64,000 nucleotides of DNA, from NCBI RefSeq assembly GCF_000517425.1, contig NZ_CP006569.1, forward strand, positions 2,444,760 through 2,508,759, written 5' to 3'. The stretch is from Sodalis praecaptivus (GTDB lineage Bacteria > Pseudomonadota > Gammaproteobacteria > Enterobacterales > Enterobacteriaceae). The notes under the pieces are model-generated. The model was not told where the DNA came from and made no database searches. It saw only the letters and a list, made by a program, of their open reading frames with translations. This document shows, piece after piece, positions 28,601 to 38,483 of this stretch (positions within the stretch are counted from its first letter, which is position 1; each line of letters opens with the position of its first letter). The position numbers and the translations under genes were made by a program.

Positions 28601-29679
28601 GCCGCTGTAGGCGCCGTACGCGGCAGGCAGTCGACCACCGATTGTGCATAGCGGCGTAACAGCGCGCTGGCGCTGTACAATTCTGCCGCGCGCGTTCGCC
28701 AGAATGCCTTAAACAGGACCACCGCCTCCAGTTTATAGTCGATATTCTGGGCTTGCTGCGCGTTTAACGGCGCCGGTTTGGTGTGCTTCGCGGCAAAAAA
28801 CAGCGCCGGCAGGCCGAGATACCCCAGCAATTGCGGCTCAAGGGTTTCATTCACCAGGACATTTAATAACGCTTCGCCGGTCTGCGAAAGCGCCTGGCGC
28901 GTCGGCGGCAGGTCCGCGTTTTTCTGCTGATAAACGTACAGCGAGCCCGCAAACAGCGTAGCGAACTCTTCATGCCCCACGGGCACATCGCCGAACCCCA
29001 GCATGGCGGCATAATACACGATCGGCAGCTCATCTTTGATACATTGCCGCCAAAGCATATCGACCGCGCTTTTCTCCGCCGGCGGTAAACCATGCCATGC
29101 GCCCCCGTCGACTTTCGCCAGCGCATCGAGAGATAATAGAGAATCCAGGCTGTTGATGGTGAAAGTCTCATGATTCATCGCGGTCAGAAACGCATCGAGC
29201 AGATAGATATCAAGCGCGACCCCCAGCAAGTGAGTAAAAAGACGCTGCCTATGGAGGGGATCCGCGTAGTACTCAAACAGGTCGGCGAGGCGCGCTCTTG
29301 GCGTGAATTCTTCCTTATCCCGACCGGGTTGGCCACCCGGGTCAATATCAGGATCGCGCGAAGGCCGCGCGTCGCCCTCCAGGAGGAAAAGCGCCATCAG
29401 CCGGTTATGTGGCGTCATCACTTCTTCCCCCCCTGGCGGTTCGGCACCGCCCGCGATGCCGGCGACGTCGCCGCGCCGCGGCGTTAATTCAATGCTTGTT
29501 GCCGCCGCCATCGGGATCGGCGCGCTATCGTCCTGACGCCGCGTCATGGCTAAGACCGCGGGGTTGACGCTGGAAAGCTGCGCGACAAGCGACGGGGTTA
29601 AGGGCCCTATGGCGGTCTCCGCCGCCAGCGCGACGTGCCCGTGACTCTCTCCATTGGCTGTACAGCGGGCCGTATCCAT
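25645..29679 (-). CDS. large effector/toxin-like protein, C-terminal domain related to the metallopeptidase at 10617
   Basis: A 1344-residue protein with no recognised family over its N-terminal ~800 residues (mostly helical, with an acidic aromatic patch DYDIASYLDYDLFDFHTDYVF). Residues ~824-958 form about ten copies of a 13-residue Ala/Pro repeat (LAPAASIPAAGST). The last ~350 residues parallel the C-terminal domain of the 10617 protein: SFMPP near the start, a central long helical stretch, LGFAHPADRARRCYIMVDNF, and KRDRMLRANLIMDDKSFVARIIADLAQ (~1275-1302) against KRDPILRANIMMDNADFLARMIFDIGQ. The HExxH motif is absent here, so this copy is probably not a zinc peptidase (inference). ATG 29679 has AAGGA eight bases upstream. 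No signal peptide or membrane helix is evident. Confidence 0.65.
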   Translation of the reverse strand: MDTARCTANGESHGHVALAAETAIGPLTPSLVAQLSSVNPAVLAMTRRQDDSAPIPMAAATSIELTPRRGDVAGIAGGAEPPGGEEVMTPHNRLMALFLLEGDARPSRDPDIDPGGQPGRDKEEFTPRARLADLFEYYADPLHRQRLFTHLLGVALDIYLLDAFLTAMNHETFTINSLDSLLSLDALAKVDGGAWHGLPPAEKSAVDMLWRQCIKDELPIVYYAAMLGFGDVPVGHEEFATLFAGSLYVYQQKNADLPPTRQALSQTGEALLNVLVNETLEPQLLGYLGLPALFFAAKHTKPAPLNAQQAQNIDYKLEAVVLFKAFWRTRAAELYSASALLRRYAQSVVDCLPRTAPTAARVPRQAPRNARAMRQWEQEGNVVARPGGQWGASFADVRPRVDEQRPLNLADESANDNKMKRAAEVAEHFSAIDSLLLFDTLSRLTGYDAQQLCSDQAEIHVLEPFVSELGDYQSRHAYPPITLPAKAVSGGLPFATLKKSVELLAVCDSACAQKMDHFKHIYALKFQQDHYDIIRLDYDIASYLDYDLFDFHTDYVFFDEMRRREQLVLNINTPGDRSRLIKPAGDPTVPGLIDFLQKKHRNEIFASLYAADTAYGALDRETLKQILPLYASVNAMMAEQKEGNIDAMLACASAIPAVGRNALRAGWAAVTALKAHRASANPLGEHLPGAASASPLPGKELPPRYLTIRLGHNLLRLRDPVLNVLTSAGCANFAQANALLNTFARPAFGDQNPPAVRADETLSAVGAKHDDFKGEVPSYEVTLPLKVIDRQPNYLLVTLVDTVSGKGVGRQYAIVAHHPVPLTAASGPAAPIPAAAGTLAPAASIPAAGSTLAPAAPIPAAAGTLAPAASIPAAGSTLAPAASIPAAGSALAPAASIPAAGDTLAPAASIPAAGGALAPAASIPAAGSTLAPAPPVPAAGSVFAPAAPVQAEGSVFAPAPATKRQPVPDRFAASRTLYEGLHPPVTALMLQLEKATLRAAGRTLPPLTHPLTSFMPPPVFIDQRYDTRYLNFCNMVANYPGARQFYLHGLTQSRKSVPSGYDQLKATLPYFTHEVQLARRYAHDLLEEFPSGRALCLGGDGTSCRPIQRYLAQALRTNDRHILHQAGIRLGWHLAKINHYLNQYAHAIHFASRYPAVSSADNAHLALGFAHPADRARRCYIMVDNFITHHFRHVTRAPPHSAPEVRPADLTQATEAETGSPYELKENTGKTDQDGDEAMQDIQRRLEPVAHRYLDVFRNMQGDASITVEQFIECIKRDRMLRANLIMDDKSFVARIIADLAQARHNLLQQTGPRRVLAGERQAPPAASPTFLRLLYELVLTFDE
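26810..27205. repeat. 39-bp in-frame tandem repeat array within the large protein gene
   Basis: About ten units of 39 bp encode 13 residues each. The consensus protein unit is LAPAASIPAAGST, with variants PIPAAAGT and PPVPAAGSV. The units at the N-terminal end form a 78-bp pair repeated twice (about 27050-27205), a sign of recent duplication. Proline/alanine linkers of this kind are often extended spacers between domains. Confidence 0.9.
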
Positions 29680-29856
29680 GGTGAAATTCCTTTTCGTTGT
29701 CGCGCCTGGCCGGTGCGGTTTCACTAAATGGCATTCCCAATTGGTGCGTTCTTTGGCTACTGCAACGTCGGTTAAGCTTATTATTGCCCTCTGCGAAACA
29801 CGCCATGCCTAAACCTATCGTGGTGCCCACGCCTGCGGTGTAATGGGTGCAGCAAA

Positions 29857-30420
29857 GCCCAGCCCGCGGCGTGATGAAGCGATTATCGTGCCGTTCACGG
29901 AGTGATGGAATATTACCGCGCCGATCATGCCCGCATAATGATGAAAATAGTATCGCGCCATTCACACCCGCGGGACGATGAACATAATATCGCCCCGTTC
30001 ATGCCCGCATGATGATGAAGCTATTATCGTGCCGTTCACCCCCGCGGGACGATGAAGATAATATCGCCCCGTTCATGCCCGCATAATGATGGAAATAATA
30101 TCGCGCCGTTCACCCCCGCGGGACGATGAAGATAATATCGCCCCGTTCATGCCCGCATAATGATGAAAATCGTATCGCGCCGTTCACCCCCGCGGGACGA
30201 TGAAGATAATATCGCCCCGTTCATGCCCGCATAATGATGAAAATCGTATCGCGCCGTTCACCCCCGCGGGACGATGAGTTTATTAGCACGCCGTTCATGC
30301 CCGCGGGGTGATGAAGCTATTATCGCGCCGGTCATGCTCATATAAAGATGAAAATAGTATCGCGGCGTTCACCCCCGCGGAACGATGAGTATATTATCTC
30401 GCCGTTCACTTTGCCGCATG
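29857..30420. repeat. 37-bp tandem repeat array (minisatellite)
   Basis: Units begin at 29923, 29960, 29997, 30034, 30071, 30108, 30145, 30182, 30219, 30256, 30293, 30330, 30367 and 30404, exactly 37 bp apart. An earlier unit at 29893 is 30 bp long, and there are weaker traces before it. Two classes largely alternate: GTTCACCCCCGCGGGACGAT and GTTCATGCCCGCATAATGAT, each followed by GAAxAT and TATCGCGCC-like ends. A 74-bp double unit is therefore visible. The period is not a multiple of three and stops occur in all frames, so it is not coding. It lies upstream of the large toxin-like gene. Confidence 0.95.
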
Positions 30421-30979
30421 AGGAATTATTATCATCCCACCTAATCCCACGGCGTAAAATAACCCCGCACGCCTTAACTTATGCAAGAAATAATGAGGCA
30501 GCACGAATAATCAATACGCATTAACAGCATCAGTGAATTATATTATCTCCATCCTCTACGGCGATACATTAAAAAGTCATTACGGTCGCAAACCTCAGAC
30601 GAATTAACATTATTATAGGGCTATCGACATTCATAATAATAGCACGACCCTGCTAGCGGCTTGCCGTAGTCAAACAAATCAAAAAGCCTTTGTCAAGAAT
30701 AGCCCCCCTTTGTCATGATTAAACACTTTCGTCCTGGATCCCAATTGAATGTGATGGTGCAGCCGGGAAGTATAATGAGATAATAAATCGCCAGATGTCT
30801 GTCACCGTCAGCCATACCGCAGGGCAGTTGTCGCAGGCGGAAATGTGGCATACCGCGCTCCGGCCTATGGGTCGTGATGGGGGCATAGACCAGCGGCACG
30901 CGGGGCCGCCGGTTAGCAACCCGGAGGCGAGCGGTCTGGCTCACGCTGCCCGCGGCCGGGTAAGCGCGAACGCAGCGGT
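30421..30979. other. intergenic region, no gene recognised
   Basis: It follows the tandem repeat array, is AT-rich to about 30720 and then GC-rich. No open frame with a recognisable product or ribosome binding site was found. Confidence 0.3.
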
Positions 30980-31945
30980 TCAGGCGGGCTGTAACGTACT
31001 AAACGCGGCGCGAATCTCCCCTTCCGGCAAGCCTTCGCCGATAAAGACCATGACGCCGGTCCGAGGCTCCTCTTCCCGCCAACAGCGGTCCCAATCGGCG
31101 CTATACAGTCGCTGCACCCCTTGAAACAGCAGCCGTCGCGCCTCGCCCTCCACGGCCAAAATACCTTTATAGCGCAGTAGCCGGTCGGCATATTGCTCCA
31201 GCAGCCGCTCCATGACGGCGGATAATGCGTCGAACGCCGGCGGCGCGGTCAGGGTAATGACCACGGAGCTAACGCCGGGCGCCGGTAACGGCCGGGGCCA
31301 AAAGCGGGGCCGGGCGACCGGCAGGCGATCGTTGAGCATGAACCCCTCAAGGGTGAACAGCTCGCGCACGTCAGTTTGCCCCTGTATGACCACCGACACC
31401 GGCGCACGGGCATTTATCCGCTGCAGCCGCGCGATCAGGTGTTCGCTGTTGCCGGCCACATCGGTCTTGGTCAGCAGCAGCCGATCGGCGAACCCGACCT
31501 GCGTCTGCGCCAGCAAATAGGTGTCCAACTGCTGCTCGGCGTGTACCGCGTCCACCAGGGTAATAACGCCATCCAGCCTGAAACGCTCCGCCTGTAGCGG
31601 GTCGGCGAAGAAGGTCTGAATTATCGGTCCCGGATCCGCCATGCCGGTACATTCGATAATTACCCGGTCGAAGGCCAATGTGCCGGCATCCAGGCCTTGC
31701 AGCAACGCGCGTAACGCCTCGGCCAGTTCGTTAGCGCTGGTGCAGCAAATACAGCCATTGCTAAGCGTGGTCACCCGCGTGGCGCTCTCTTCCAGCAAAC
31801 GGTCATCGATAGCCACCGCGCCGAACTCGTTTTCAATCACGGCAATCTGTTCGCCGTGCGGGGCGGTGAGGATGTGACGTAGCAGCGTGGTTTTCCCCGC
31901 GCCGAGGAAGCCCGTCAAGATGGTGGCGGGAATAGGATGATTCAT
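30980..31945 (-). CDS. yjiA: CobW/YjiA family GTPase
   Basis: A 321-residue G3E-family P-loop GTPase. Motifs: Walker A GFLGAGKTT, the metal-binding CxCC in NGCICC, the switch ECTGMADPGP, and LLTKTD for guanine recognition. The C-terminal CobW domain follows. Family members insert or deliver metals. The start at ATG 31945 has AGGAG six bases upstream; the frame extends further but without homology. It is the last gene of btsT-yjiX-yjiA, the same order as in E. coli. Confidence 0.93.
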   Translation of the reverse strand: MNHPIPATILTGFLGAGKTTLLRHILTAPHGEQIAVIENEFGAVAIDDRLLEESATRVTTLSNGCICCTSANELAEALRALLQGLDAGTLAFDRVIIECTGMADPGPIIQTFFADPLQAERFRLDGVITLVDAVHAEQQLDTYLLAQTQVGFADRLLLTKTDVAGNSEHLIARLQRINARAPVSVVIQGQTDVRELFTLEGFMLNDRLPVARPRFWPRPLPAPGVSSVVITLTAPPAFDALSAVMERLLEQYADRLLRYKGILAVEGEARRLLFQGVQRLYSADWDRCWREEEPRTGVMVFIGEGLPEGEIRAAFSTLQPA

Positions 31946-31961
31946 GGAACGCTCCTGTCGT

Positions 31962-32165
31962 TTAGCAGCAGCGGAAGCCGCCCTTGCCGTTTCCGCCATA
32001 ACGGGCTTCTTGACGTTCCCGGAAGAACTCTTCATAGGTCATTGCCGGCGTATCGGGATGCTGCGTGCGCATGTGTTCGACATAATGATCATAGTCCGGG
32101 ACGCCGACCAGCATTCTGGCGGCCTGCCCCAGGTATTTCCCCGCCTGGCCTAACTGTCCAAACAT
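31962..32165 (-). CDS. yjiX: YbdD/YjiX family small protein
   Basis: A 67-residue protein ending [11 protein letters not shown], with [34 protein letters not shown] typical of the YbdD/YjiX family that accompanies CstA-type carbon transporters. AGGAGG lies six bases before the ATG. It lies between btsT and yjiA, 16 bp from yjiA. Its function is unknown. Confidence 0.92.
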   Translation of the reverse strand: MFGQLGQAGKYLGQAARMLVGVPDYDHYVEHMRTQHPDTPAMTYEEFFRERQEARYGGNGKGGFRCC

Positions 32166-32261
32166 CGGCTGCCTCCTGATAATACCCGCCGGCATCGTGG
32201 CAGCACGACGCCGGCGGGGAGTGGGTTCGCTCGGGCGCGCGCGGCGCCGGGCAACGCGAGG

Positions 32262-34412
32262 TTAATGTCCGCCGGAGAGCTTCACGCCGCCCTCGGGCAC
32301 CGGGATGAAGGTGGTTTCTTTGTCGCTGCGCTGCGGGCTTTGGCGCGCCCGTAGCGTCGTTTTAATGCCGTAAATGATGATACTGTAAACCACCACCAAG
32401 AACAGGATGCTGAGACCGGCATTGGTATAATTATTCACCACGATATGGTGCATATTGTCTATCTGCGCCGCGCTGAGGGTGGCGCCCTGCTCGCTGATAC
32501 GACGGTTATATTCGCGCGCCAGGTACAAAAACCCTTCCAACTGCGGATTTTGGCTGAACAGCTTCAAGCCAAGCGCCCAGGTAGTGCAGATAAGCAGCCA
32601 GACCGCCGGCAGCAGCGTCACCCAAATATAGCGGGTGCGTTTCATCTTGATAAGCACCACCGTACCCAGCACCAGCGCCACCGCGGCCAACATTTGGTTG
32701 GAGATGCCGAACAGCGGCCAAAGGCTTTTCACCCCGCCGAGCGGATCCACCACGCCCTGGTAGAGCAGATAGCCCCAAAGCCCCACGCAGCCGGCGGTGC
32801 CAACGATCCCCGCCGGCAGCGAGTCAGTCTTTTTCAAAAACGGCACGAAATTGCCCAGTAAATCCTGCAGCATAAAGCGCCCCGAGCGGGTACCGGCATC
32901 CAACGCGGTGAGGATAAACAGCGCCTCAAACAGGATGCCGAAATGGTACCAGAAGCCCATATCCGCCCCCGGTACGATTTGATGGAACACATGCGCAATC
33001 CCTACCGCCAGGGTTGGTGCGCCGCCGGCACGATTAAGCACGGAAGGTTCGCCGATATCTTTCGCGGTTTGCAGGATCTGTTCCGGCGAAATCACAAAAC
33101 CCCAGCCGCTAACCGTCGCCGCCGCCTGGGCGGTCACCTGCTGGAGCGAGGCCATGATCATCGGCGCGTCGGCGGTGCCGAGACGGTGCAGATCGGGCAT
33201 CGTAATGCCGAGGGCCACCGGCGGGGTATTCATGGCGAAATACAGCCCCGGTTCAATAATCGACGCCGCCACCAGCGCCATGATGGCGACAAACGACTCC
33301 ATCAACATGGCGCCGTAGCCGATGAAGCGCGCGTCATTTTCATTGGCTAACAGCTTGGGCGTCGTGCCGGAGGCGATGAGCGCATGGAAACCGGACACCG
33401 CGCCGCAGGCGATGGTAATGAACAAGAAGGGAAACAGCGTGCCTTTCCATACCGGCCCAGTGCCGTCGATAAACGGCGTGGTGGCCGGCATTTTCAGATC
33501 CGGGTTCAGCACCACAATCCCCAGCGCCAGACCAACAATGACGCCGATTTTCAAAAAGGTGGCCAGGTAATCCCGCGGCGCCAGTATCAGCCACACCGGC
33601 AACAGCGCCGAGATAAACGCGTAGCCGATAAGGGCATAAGTGATAGTGGTATCTTTAAAGGTCAGCGCCGGTCCCCAATAGGGGTCCTGGGCAATCACGC
33701 CGCCAAACCAGATGGACAGCAGCAGCAGCACAATACCAATGACCGACACTTCCCCCACCCGCCCGGGGCGGATGAAGCGCATATAAATCCCCATCAGCAA
33801 GGCAATGGGCACGGTGGAACAGACGGTGAACACTCCCCATGGGCTTTCCGCCAGGGCTTTCACCACAATCAGCGCCAGCACCGCCAGTATAATTATCATG
33901 ATAAGGAAACAGCCGAACAGCGCGATAGTTCCCGGCACGCGGCCCATTTCCTCCTTGACGATTTCCCCGAGCGAAACGCCGTTGCGGCGGGTTGACAGGA
34001 ACAGCACGATGAAGTCCTGCACCGCGCCGGCCAGCACTACCCCCGCCAGCAGCCACAGCGTACCGGGCAGATAGCCCATCTGCGCCGCAAGTACCGGCCC
34101 GACCAGCGGCCCCGCGCCGGCTATCGCGGCGAAGTGATGGCCGAACAGCACATTGCGGTGGGTGGGCACGTAATTTAGGCCGTCATTGTTGACCACCGCC
34201 GGCGTGGCGCGGGCGGGATCGAGACGCATGACGTTTTTGGCGATATACAGACTGTAGTAGCGATAGGCAACCAGATAGACCGCCACCGACGACACCACAA
34301 TCCACAGCGCGCTGACGTGTTCTCCCCGGCGCAGCGCAATAACACCCAGGCAGCAGGCACCGATAAAGCCGATGATGAGCCAGGGCAGATGTTTCAAAAC
34401 AGAGTGCTTCAT
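32262..34412 (-). CDS. btsT: pyruvate/proton symporter BtsT (CstA family)
   Basis: A 716-residue CstA-family transporter with many membrane helices. The family signature region is GHHFAAIAGAGPLVGPVLAAQMGYLPG, and FGISNQMLAAVALVLGT lies near the end. E. coli BtsT (YjiY, 716 residues) imports pyruvate with protons. The neighbours btsS and btsR upstream and yjiX-yjiA downstream match that assignment over the related peptide transporter-like CstA. Confidence 0.93.
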   Translation of the reverse strand: MKHSVLKHLPWLIIGFIGACCLGVIALRRGEHVSALWIVVSSVAVYLVAYRYYSLYIAKNVMRLDPARATPAVVNNDGLNYVPTHRNVLFGHHFAAIAGAGPLVGPVLAAQMGYLPGTLWLLAGVVLAGAVQDFIVLFLSTRRNGVSLGEIVKEEMGRVPGTIALFGCFLIMIIILAVLALIVVKALAESPWGVFTVCSTVPIALLMGIYMRFIRPGRVGEVSVIGIVLLLLSIWFGGVIAQDPYWGPALTFKDTTITYALIGYAFISALLPVWLILAPRDYLATFLKIGVIVGLALGIVVLNPDLKMPATTPFIDGTGPVWKGTLFPFLFITIACGAVSGFHALIASGTTPKLLANENDARFIGYGAMLMESFVAIMALVAASIIEPGLYFAMNTPPVALGITMPDLHRLGTADAPMIMASLQQVTAQAAATVSGWGFVISPEQILQTAKDIGEPSVLNRAGGAPTLAVGIAHVFHQIVPGADMGFWYHFGILFEALFILTALDAGTRSGRFMLQDLLGNFVPFLKKTDSLPAGIVGTAGCVGLWGYLLYQGVVDPLGGVKSLWPLFGISNQMLAAVALVLGTVVLIKMKRTRYIWVTLLPAVWLLICTTWALGLKLFSQNPQLEGFLYLAREYNRRISEQGATLSAAQIDNMHHIVVNNYTNAGLSILFLVVVYSIIIYGIKTTLRARQSPQRSDKETTFIPVPEGGVKLSGGH

Positions 34413-34492
34413 AGCGTAAGGTACTCGTTATAAGTATGGCAGTGACGTTACTTTATTTGGCAATCGGGTGACAGAAGCAGGGAAATTAAATG

Positions 34493-34518
34493 AACGGTCA
34501 TATAGCGAAATAAGCGGT
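34493..34518 (-). promoter_or_regulatory. candidate BtsR binding site upstream of btsT
   Basis: Two direct repeats read on the minus strand as ATGACCGCT and ATGACCGTT, start-to-start 20 bp. LytTR-type regulators bind such direct repeats, and the recalled YehT/BtsR motif has ACC(G/A)CT-like halves. The site is 80-105 bp upstream of the btsT start. Confidence 0.55.
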
Positions 34519-34628
34519 CATATTTTCAGGTGAAAGGATCCAGATGCGGGGTTGACAAGTAGGAACTACGGGAACATGTAAAGGGTACCAAACGGCACTC
34601 GCCGGCGCGCGCGACGCCGGCCAAGGCG

Positions 34629-35354
34629 TTAGACTTTCAGACCCAACTGCTGCTTGAGGGTTTTCAAATAGCGCCGGCTGACCGGCAGCGCATGGCCATT
34701 GCTGAGCTGCAGCTCAGCCTGTCCGCACTCCTCCAGGCGAATCTCGCGCAGGTGCGCCATATTTACCAGAAACTGGCGATGGCAGCGCACCAGCGGCGTA
34801 CGGCGCTCCAGCGTTTTCAACGTCAATTCGGTAAAACATTCGGCGCCCTGCTCGCCGGTAACGTACACGCCGCTTTGCCGGGAGCTGGCAAACATCACCT
34901 CGGTGGTTTTCAAAAGATAGATGCGGCTGTGGCCGGTGCAGGGAATATAGGCCAGCTCCTGACAGGCCTCGGTCAGCGACGCGAGATTCTGCCCGGGGCG
35001 CGGGCGACTGAGGTTGCGCAGCGTCTTCGCCAGCCGCTGGGCGTCAATCGGCTTAAGCAGATAGTCGAACGCCTGCTCCTCAAAGGCCCGCACCGCATAT
35101 TCATCGTACGCCGTGACAAAGACGATGTACGGCATACTGTCCGGGTCGATCATCGCGACCATTTCCAAACCGCTGATGCGCGGCATTTGAATATCCAAAA
35201 ACACCACATCGGGGCGCAGGCGATGGATGGCGCCGATGGCTTCCACCGCGTTGGCGCACTCTCCCACCACCTCGAGGCGCTCATCCTGCGCCAATAAACA
35301 GCGTAGATTCTCCCGCGCCAGCGGTTCGTCGTCGACAATGAGCACAGTTAACAT
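34629..35354 (-). CDS. btsR: LytTR response regulator BtsR
   Basis: A 241-residue regulator. The receiver domain ([10 protein letters not shown], phospho-acceptor Asp in VVFLDIQMP, Lys in LLKPID) is followed by a LytTR DNA-binding domain ([27 protein letters not shown]). It is very close to E. coli BtsR/YehT. ATG 35354 overlaps the btsS stop codon by one base, so the pair is translationally coupled. It activates btsT when extracellular pyruvate is sensed. Confidence 0.94.
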   Translation of the reverse strand: MLTVLIVDDEPLARENLRCLLAQDERLEVVGECANAVEAIGAIHRLRPDVVFLDIQMPRISGLEMVAMIDPDSMPYIVFVTAYDEYAVRAFEEQAFDYLLKPIDAQRLAKTLRNLSRPRPGQNLASLTEACQELAYIPCTGHSRIYLLKTTEVMFASSRQSGVYVTGEQGAECFTELTLKTLERRTPLVRCHRQFLVNMAHLREIRLEECGQAELQLSNGHALPVSRRYLKTLKQQLGLKV

Positions 35355-37039
35355 CAAACGGAGTCCTCTCTAGCCAAAGAAAGCGTAATCCGGGTATAGC
35401 GGTCCGGTTGACACTCGACGCTGACGCCGCTGCCCACGCCGTAGCGGCCCTGTAGCCGCTTGTCGACCAATTGCATCCCCAGACCATGGCTGACACAATT
35501 TGCCGGGAACAGCCCGGCATTGTCCTCAATGCAAATAAGCAGCCGCGGCCCCTCACAGCGGGCGCTTAGGGTAATCACGCCGGGTCCCAGCAGCTGCGAC
35601 GTGCCGTGTTTGATCGCGTTTTCCACAATCGGCTGTAGCGAGAACGCCGGCAGCGACAGCGATAATAGCGGTTCCGGTACCGCAATGTGTACCTGCAGGC
35701 GCTGCTGAAAACGGGCTTTCTCGATTTGCAGATAAGCGTCAATATGCTCGATTTCATCCGCCAATGTGACGATTTCCGCCGAGCGTTTCAGATTTTTGCG
35801 AAAAAAGGTGGACAGGTACTGCACCAGCCGGGCGGCCTGATCGCTGTCGTGGCGGATTACCGCCACCAAGGTATTGAGGGCGTTAAACAGAAAATGGGGA
35901 TTGACCTGCGCATGTAGCAGCTTGATTTCGGACTGCGTCAACAGCAATTTATGCCGCTCGTACTGGCCGGCCAGAATCTGCGCCGAAAGCAGGCTGGCGA
36001 TCCCCTCCCCCAGCGTACGGTTGATCGAGCTGAACAGGCGGTTTTTTGCCTCATACAGCTTGATGGTGCCGATCACTTCCTGGTTTTCACCGCGCAGCGG
36101 GATGACCAGCGTGGAGCCGAGCTTGCAGCCGCGGTGTAGCGAACATTGATACGGCACCGCGTTGCCGTCGGCGTACACCACTTCATTATGATCAATGGCC
36201 CAGCGCGAGTGACGCGAGGCGATGGGCGTTCCCGGCAAATGATGATCGTCACCGATGCCGATAAACGCCAGCAGGCGCTGCCTGTCGGTAATCGCCACCG
36301 CGCCGATATCCAGCGTTTGGTAGATGACCTGCGCCACCCGCCGGCTGTTTTCCTGGTTGAACCCCTGGCGCAGGATCCCCTCGGTACAGGCGGCAATCTT
36401 CAGCGCGCGGGCGGAAAACGCCGAGGTGTATTTCTCGAACATTGCGCGCCGGTCGAGCAGAATGCGCATAAACATCGCCGCGCCGATGGCATTGGTGACA
36501 ATCATGGGCGCGGCGATACTTTTCACTAGCTGTAGCGCTTCAGCTAACGGACGCGCCAGCAGCAGAATAATCGCCATTTGCAACACCTCGGCCAGCAGCG
36601 TCACGCCGGCGACGGTAAGCGGATGAAACAACCGGTCCAGCCGGCCGCGGCGAACCAGCAGCCGATGGGCCAGCCCGCCGAGAAGACCTTCGACAATGGT
36701 GGACACCATGCAGCTAAACGCCGTCATGCCTCCCATGGAATAGCGGTGCAAACCGCCGGTGAAGCCCACCAGCCCGCCGACCACCGGCCCGCCCAACAGG
36801 CCACCCAATACGGCGCCAATCGCGCGGGTATTGGCGATAGAGTCCTGGATATGCAAACCAAAATAGGTGCCCATAATGCAGAACATGGAGAACATGACAT
36901 AGCACAAAAGCTTGTGTGGCAAGCGCACCGTGACGTGCATCAAAGGGATGAACAGCGGCGTTTTGCTTAACAGATAGGCGATAACCAGATAAACGCACAT
37001 CTGTTGCAGCAGCAGTAAAACCAACTTAAATTCGTACAT
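35354..37039 (-). CDS. btsS: pyruvate-sensing histidine kinase BtsS (LytS family)
   Basis: A 561-residue membrane kinase. The N-terminal 5TM-5TMR_LYT domain ([26 protein letters not shown] is nearly the E. coli start) is followed by a GAF-like domain ([27 protein letters not shown]) and the kinase core ([30 protein letters not shown]). In E. coli BtsS binds extracellular pyruvate. ATG 37039 matches the family start; the open frame extends 20 codons upstream without homology. Confidence 0.94.
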   Translation of the reverse strand: MYEFKLVLLLLQQMCVYLVIAYLLSKTPLFIPLMHVTVRLPHKLLCYVMFSMFCIMGTYFGLHIQDSIANTRAIGAVLGGLLGGPVVGGLVGFTGGLHRYSMGGMTAFSCMVSTIVEGLLGGLAHRLLVRRGRLDRLFHPLTVAGVTLLAEVLQMAIILLLARPLAEALQLVKSIAAPMIVTNAIGAAMFMRILLDRRAMFEKYTSAFSARALKIAACTEGILRQGFNQENSRRVAQVIYQTLDIGAVAITDRQRLLAFIGIGDDHHLPGTPIASRHSRWAIDHNEVVYADGNAVPYQCSLHRGCKLGSTLVIPLRGENQEVIGTIKLYEAKNRLFSSINRTLGEGIASLLSAQILAGQYERHKLLLTQSEIKLLHAQVNPHFLFNALNTLVAVIRHDSDQAARLVQYLSTFFRKNLKRSAEIVTLADEIEHIDAYLQIEKARFQQRLQVHIAVPEPLLSLSLPAFSLQPIVENAIKHGTSQLLGPGVITLSARCEGPRLLICIEDNAGLFPANCVSHGLGMQLVDKRLQGRYGVGSGVSVECQPDRYTRITLSLAREDSV

Positions 37040-37751
37040 GATTCCAACCCGGGCAGGACGACACAGCGCGCGGCGTGACAGGCGCGTTAGCTTACGCAAT
37101 ATTTGCGGGTAATAGTTTGACCTATTTCACTGATTTGCCCCTTCGGCTGACACGGAGACGATGGCGCGTACCGATAACGGCGCCTGGCCTCATTGAGGCT
37201 CGGCTGTGCAGGCGCCAGGCCTGGCGGCGCGTGAACCTTAAGCTGGAAAGTGACAATGAAATTTCTTTTTTCTTACACATCATAGCGGCAATCACTGATT
37301 AAACGCCGGGTAAACATTAGCGGCCCGGCGCCGGCCGGTTTCAGCGCCGGCGACCGGAGGGGAAAAAGCGCCGGCGACCGGGACCGAGAAAGCGCCGCCG
37401 AACGGCGTGGAAATCGCGCTCGGTGGCATCCCGGGACAGGCGTGCGAACACCGGCAGAGGGTGAGCCACATCCGGGCAAAGGATGACCAGCAACGCCGGC
37501 CGCGCGGGAAAATCGATTGCGTAAGGGCTGCCGGGCGCGCGCAGCCTCAGCGATAGCGCTGGATCGCTTCGGCCAATCGCAGTGAGTTCGAGCGGATGCC
37601 GTGGGGCAAAGCGATAGACAAAACAGCCCGGCGCACCAACGCCGATCGAAAAAAAACCGACCCAGCGGGAGGCTCACCGCGCGAGAAAAGTGTTAGCGCA
37701 CGCGACCCATACCGTCAAGGAATCTAGCGCGAACGCTATCTGAGCGGGGGC
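37040..37751. other. intergenic region with GC-rich short repeats
   Basis: It contains repeated GCGCCGGCGACCG units (about 37343-37385) that create a spurious low-complexity open frame on the minus strand. No ribosome binding site or conserved motif supports a gene. Confidence 0.4.
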
Positions 37752-38483
37752 TCAGACATGCTGTCCGCCGTTGACCTGGATTTCGGCGCCGTTAACGTAA
37801 GACGCGCCCTGCGTGCTCAGGAAGTAGATCAACGAAGCCACCTCTTCCGGTCGGCCCAGCCGCTGCAAGGGCACCTGCCGCTCGATGATTTCCTGCGTAC
37901 CGGGGGACAAAATGGCGGTATCAATCTCCCCCGGCGCGATAGCGTTAACCCGGATCCCGTGATGGCCAAAATCGAACGCCATCTCGCGCGTTAGCGCCGA
38001 CAGGGCCGCTTTTGAGGTGGCGTAGGCGACGCCGGCGAACGGGTGCACCCGAGATCCGGCGATGGAGGTGACGTTGATAATGCTCCCCGCCGCCGCTCGC
38101 AGCTCGTCGAACAGCCCCTGGGCCAGCAGCGCGGTGGCAAACAGATTAACATTAAACACCCGCACCCAGGTGGCATAGTCGGTATTCAACACGCCGAGAC
38201 GGCCGCCGTCCGCCGTTTTCGGCGAAATACCGGCATTGTTGACCAGCGCATCCAACCGGCCGCCCAGCTTTTCTTTAATCCCCGGCAGCGCCGCGGCAAC
38301 GCCGTCGATATCCTCCAAATCGAGATGAATATGGTTAAGCATCTTTTCCGCCCAGGGGCACTCTTCCACCCAACTCTGGCGCGAAGCGGTAAAAATGCGC
38401 CAGCCGGCCGCGTGAAAATGCTTGACCGTCGCATGGCCAATCCCGCGGCTCGCCCCGGTCAATAACAGCGTTTTCCTCTCCAT
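37752..38483 (-). CDS. short-chain dehydrogenase/reductase
   Basis: A 243-residue SDR with TGASRGIGHATVK, NNAGIS, the catalytic Ser region NVTSIAGSR and YATSK, and FLSTQGASYVNGAEIQVNGG at the end. ATG 38483 has AAGGAG six bases upstream; the upstream extension of the frame (nearly 100 codons) is GC-rich noise. It stands alone between btsS and gabD, so its substrate cannot be inferred. Confidence 0.88.
   Translation of the reverse strand: MERKTLLLTGASRGIGHATVKHFHAAGWRIFTASRQSWVEECPWAEKMLNHIHLDLEDIDGVAAALPGIKEKLGGRLDALVNNAGISPKTADGGRLGVLNTDYATWVRVFNVNLFATALLAQGLFDELRAAAGSIINVTSIAGSRVHPFAGVAYATSKAALSALTREMAFDFGHHGIRVNAIAPGEIDTAILSPGTQEIIERQVPLQRLGRPEEVASLIYFLSTQGASYVNGAEIQVNGGQHV

Noticed and set aside
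29857..30420. Possible CRISPR array
   Set aside because: The units follow one another directly with no unique spacers between them, so it is a tandem repeat, and no cas genes are near.
37273..37677. 134-residue minus-strand open frame
   Set aside because: It is made of GC-rich short repeats (RSPALFPLRSPAL), has no ribosome site, and no recognisable motif.
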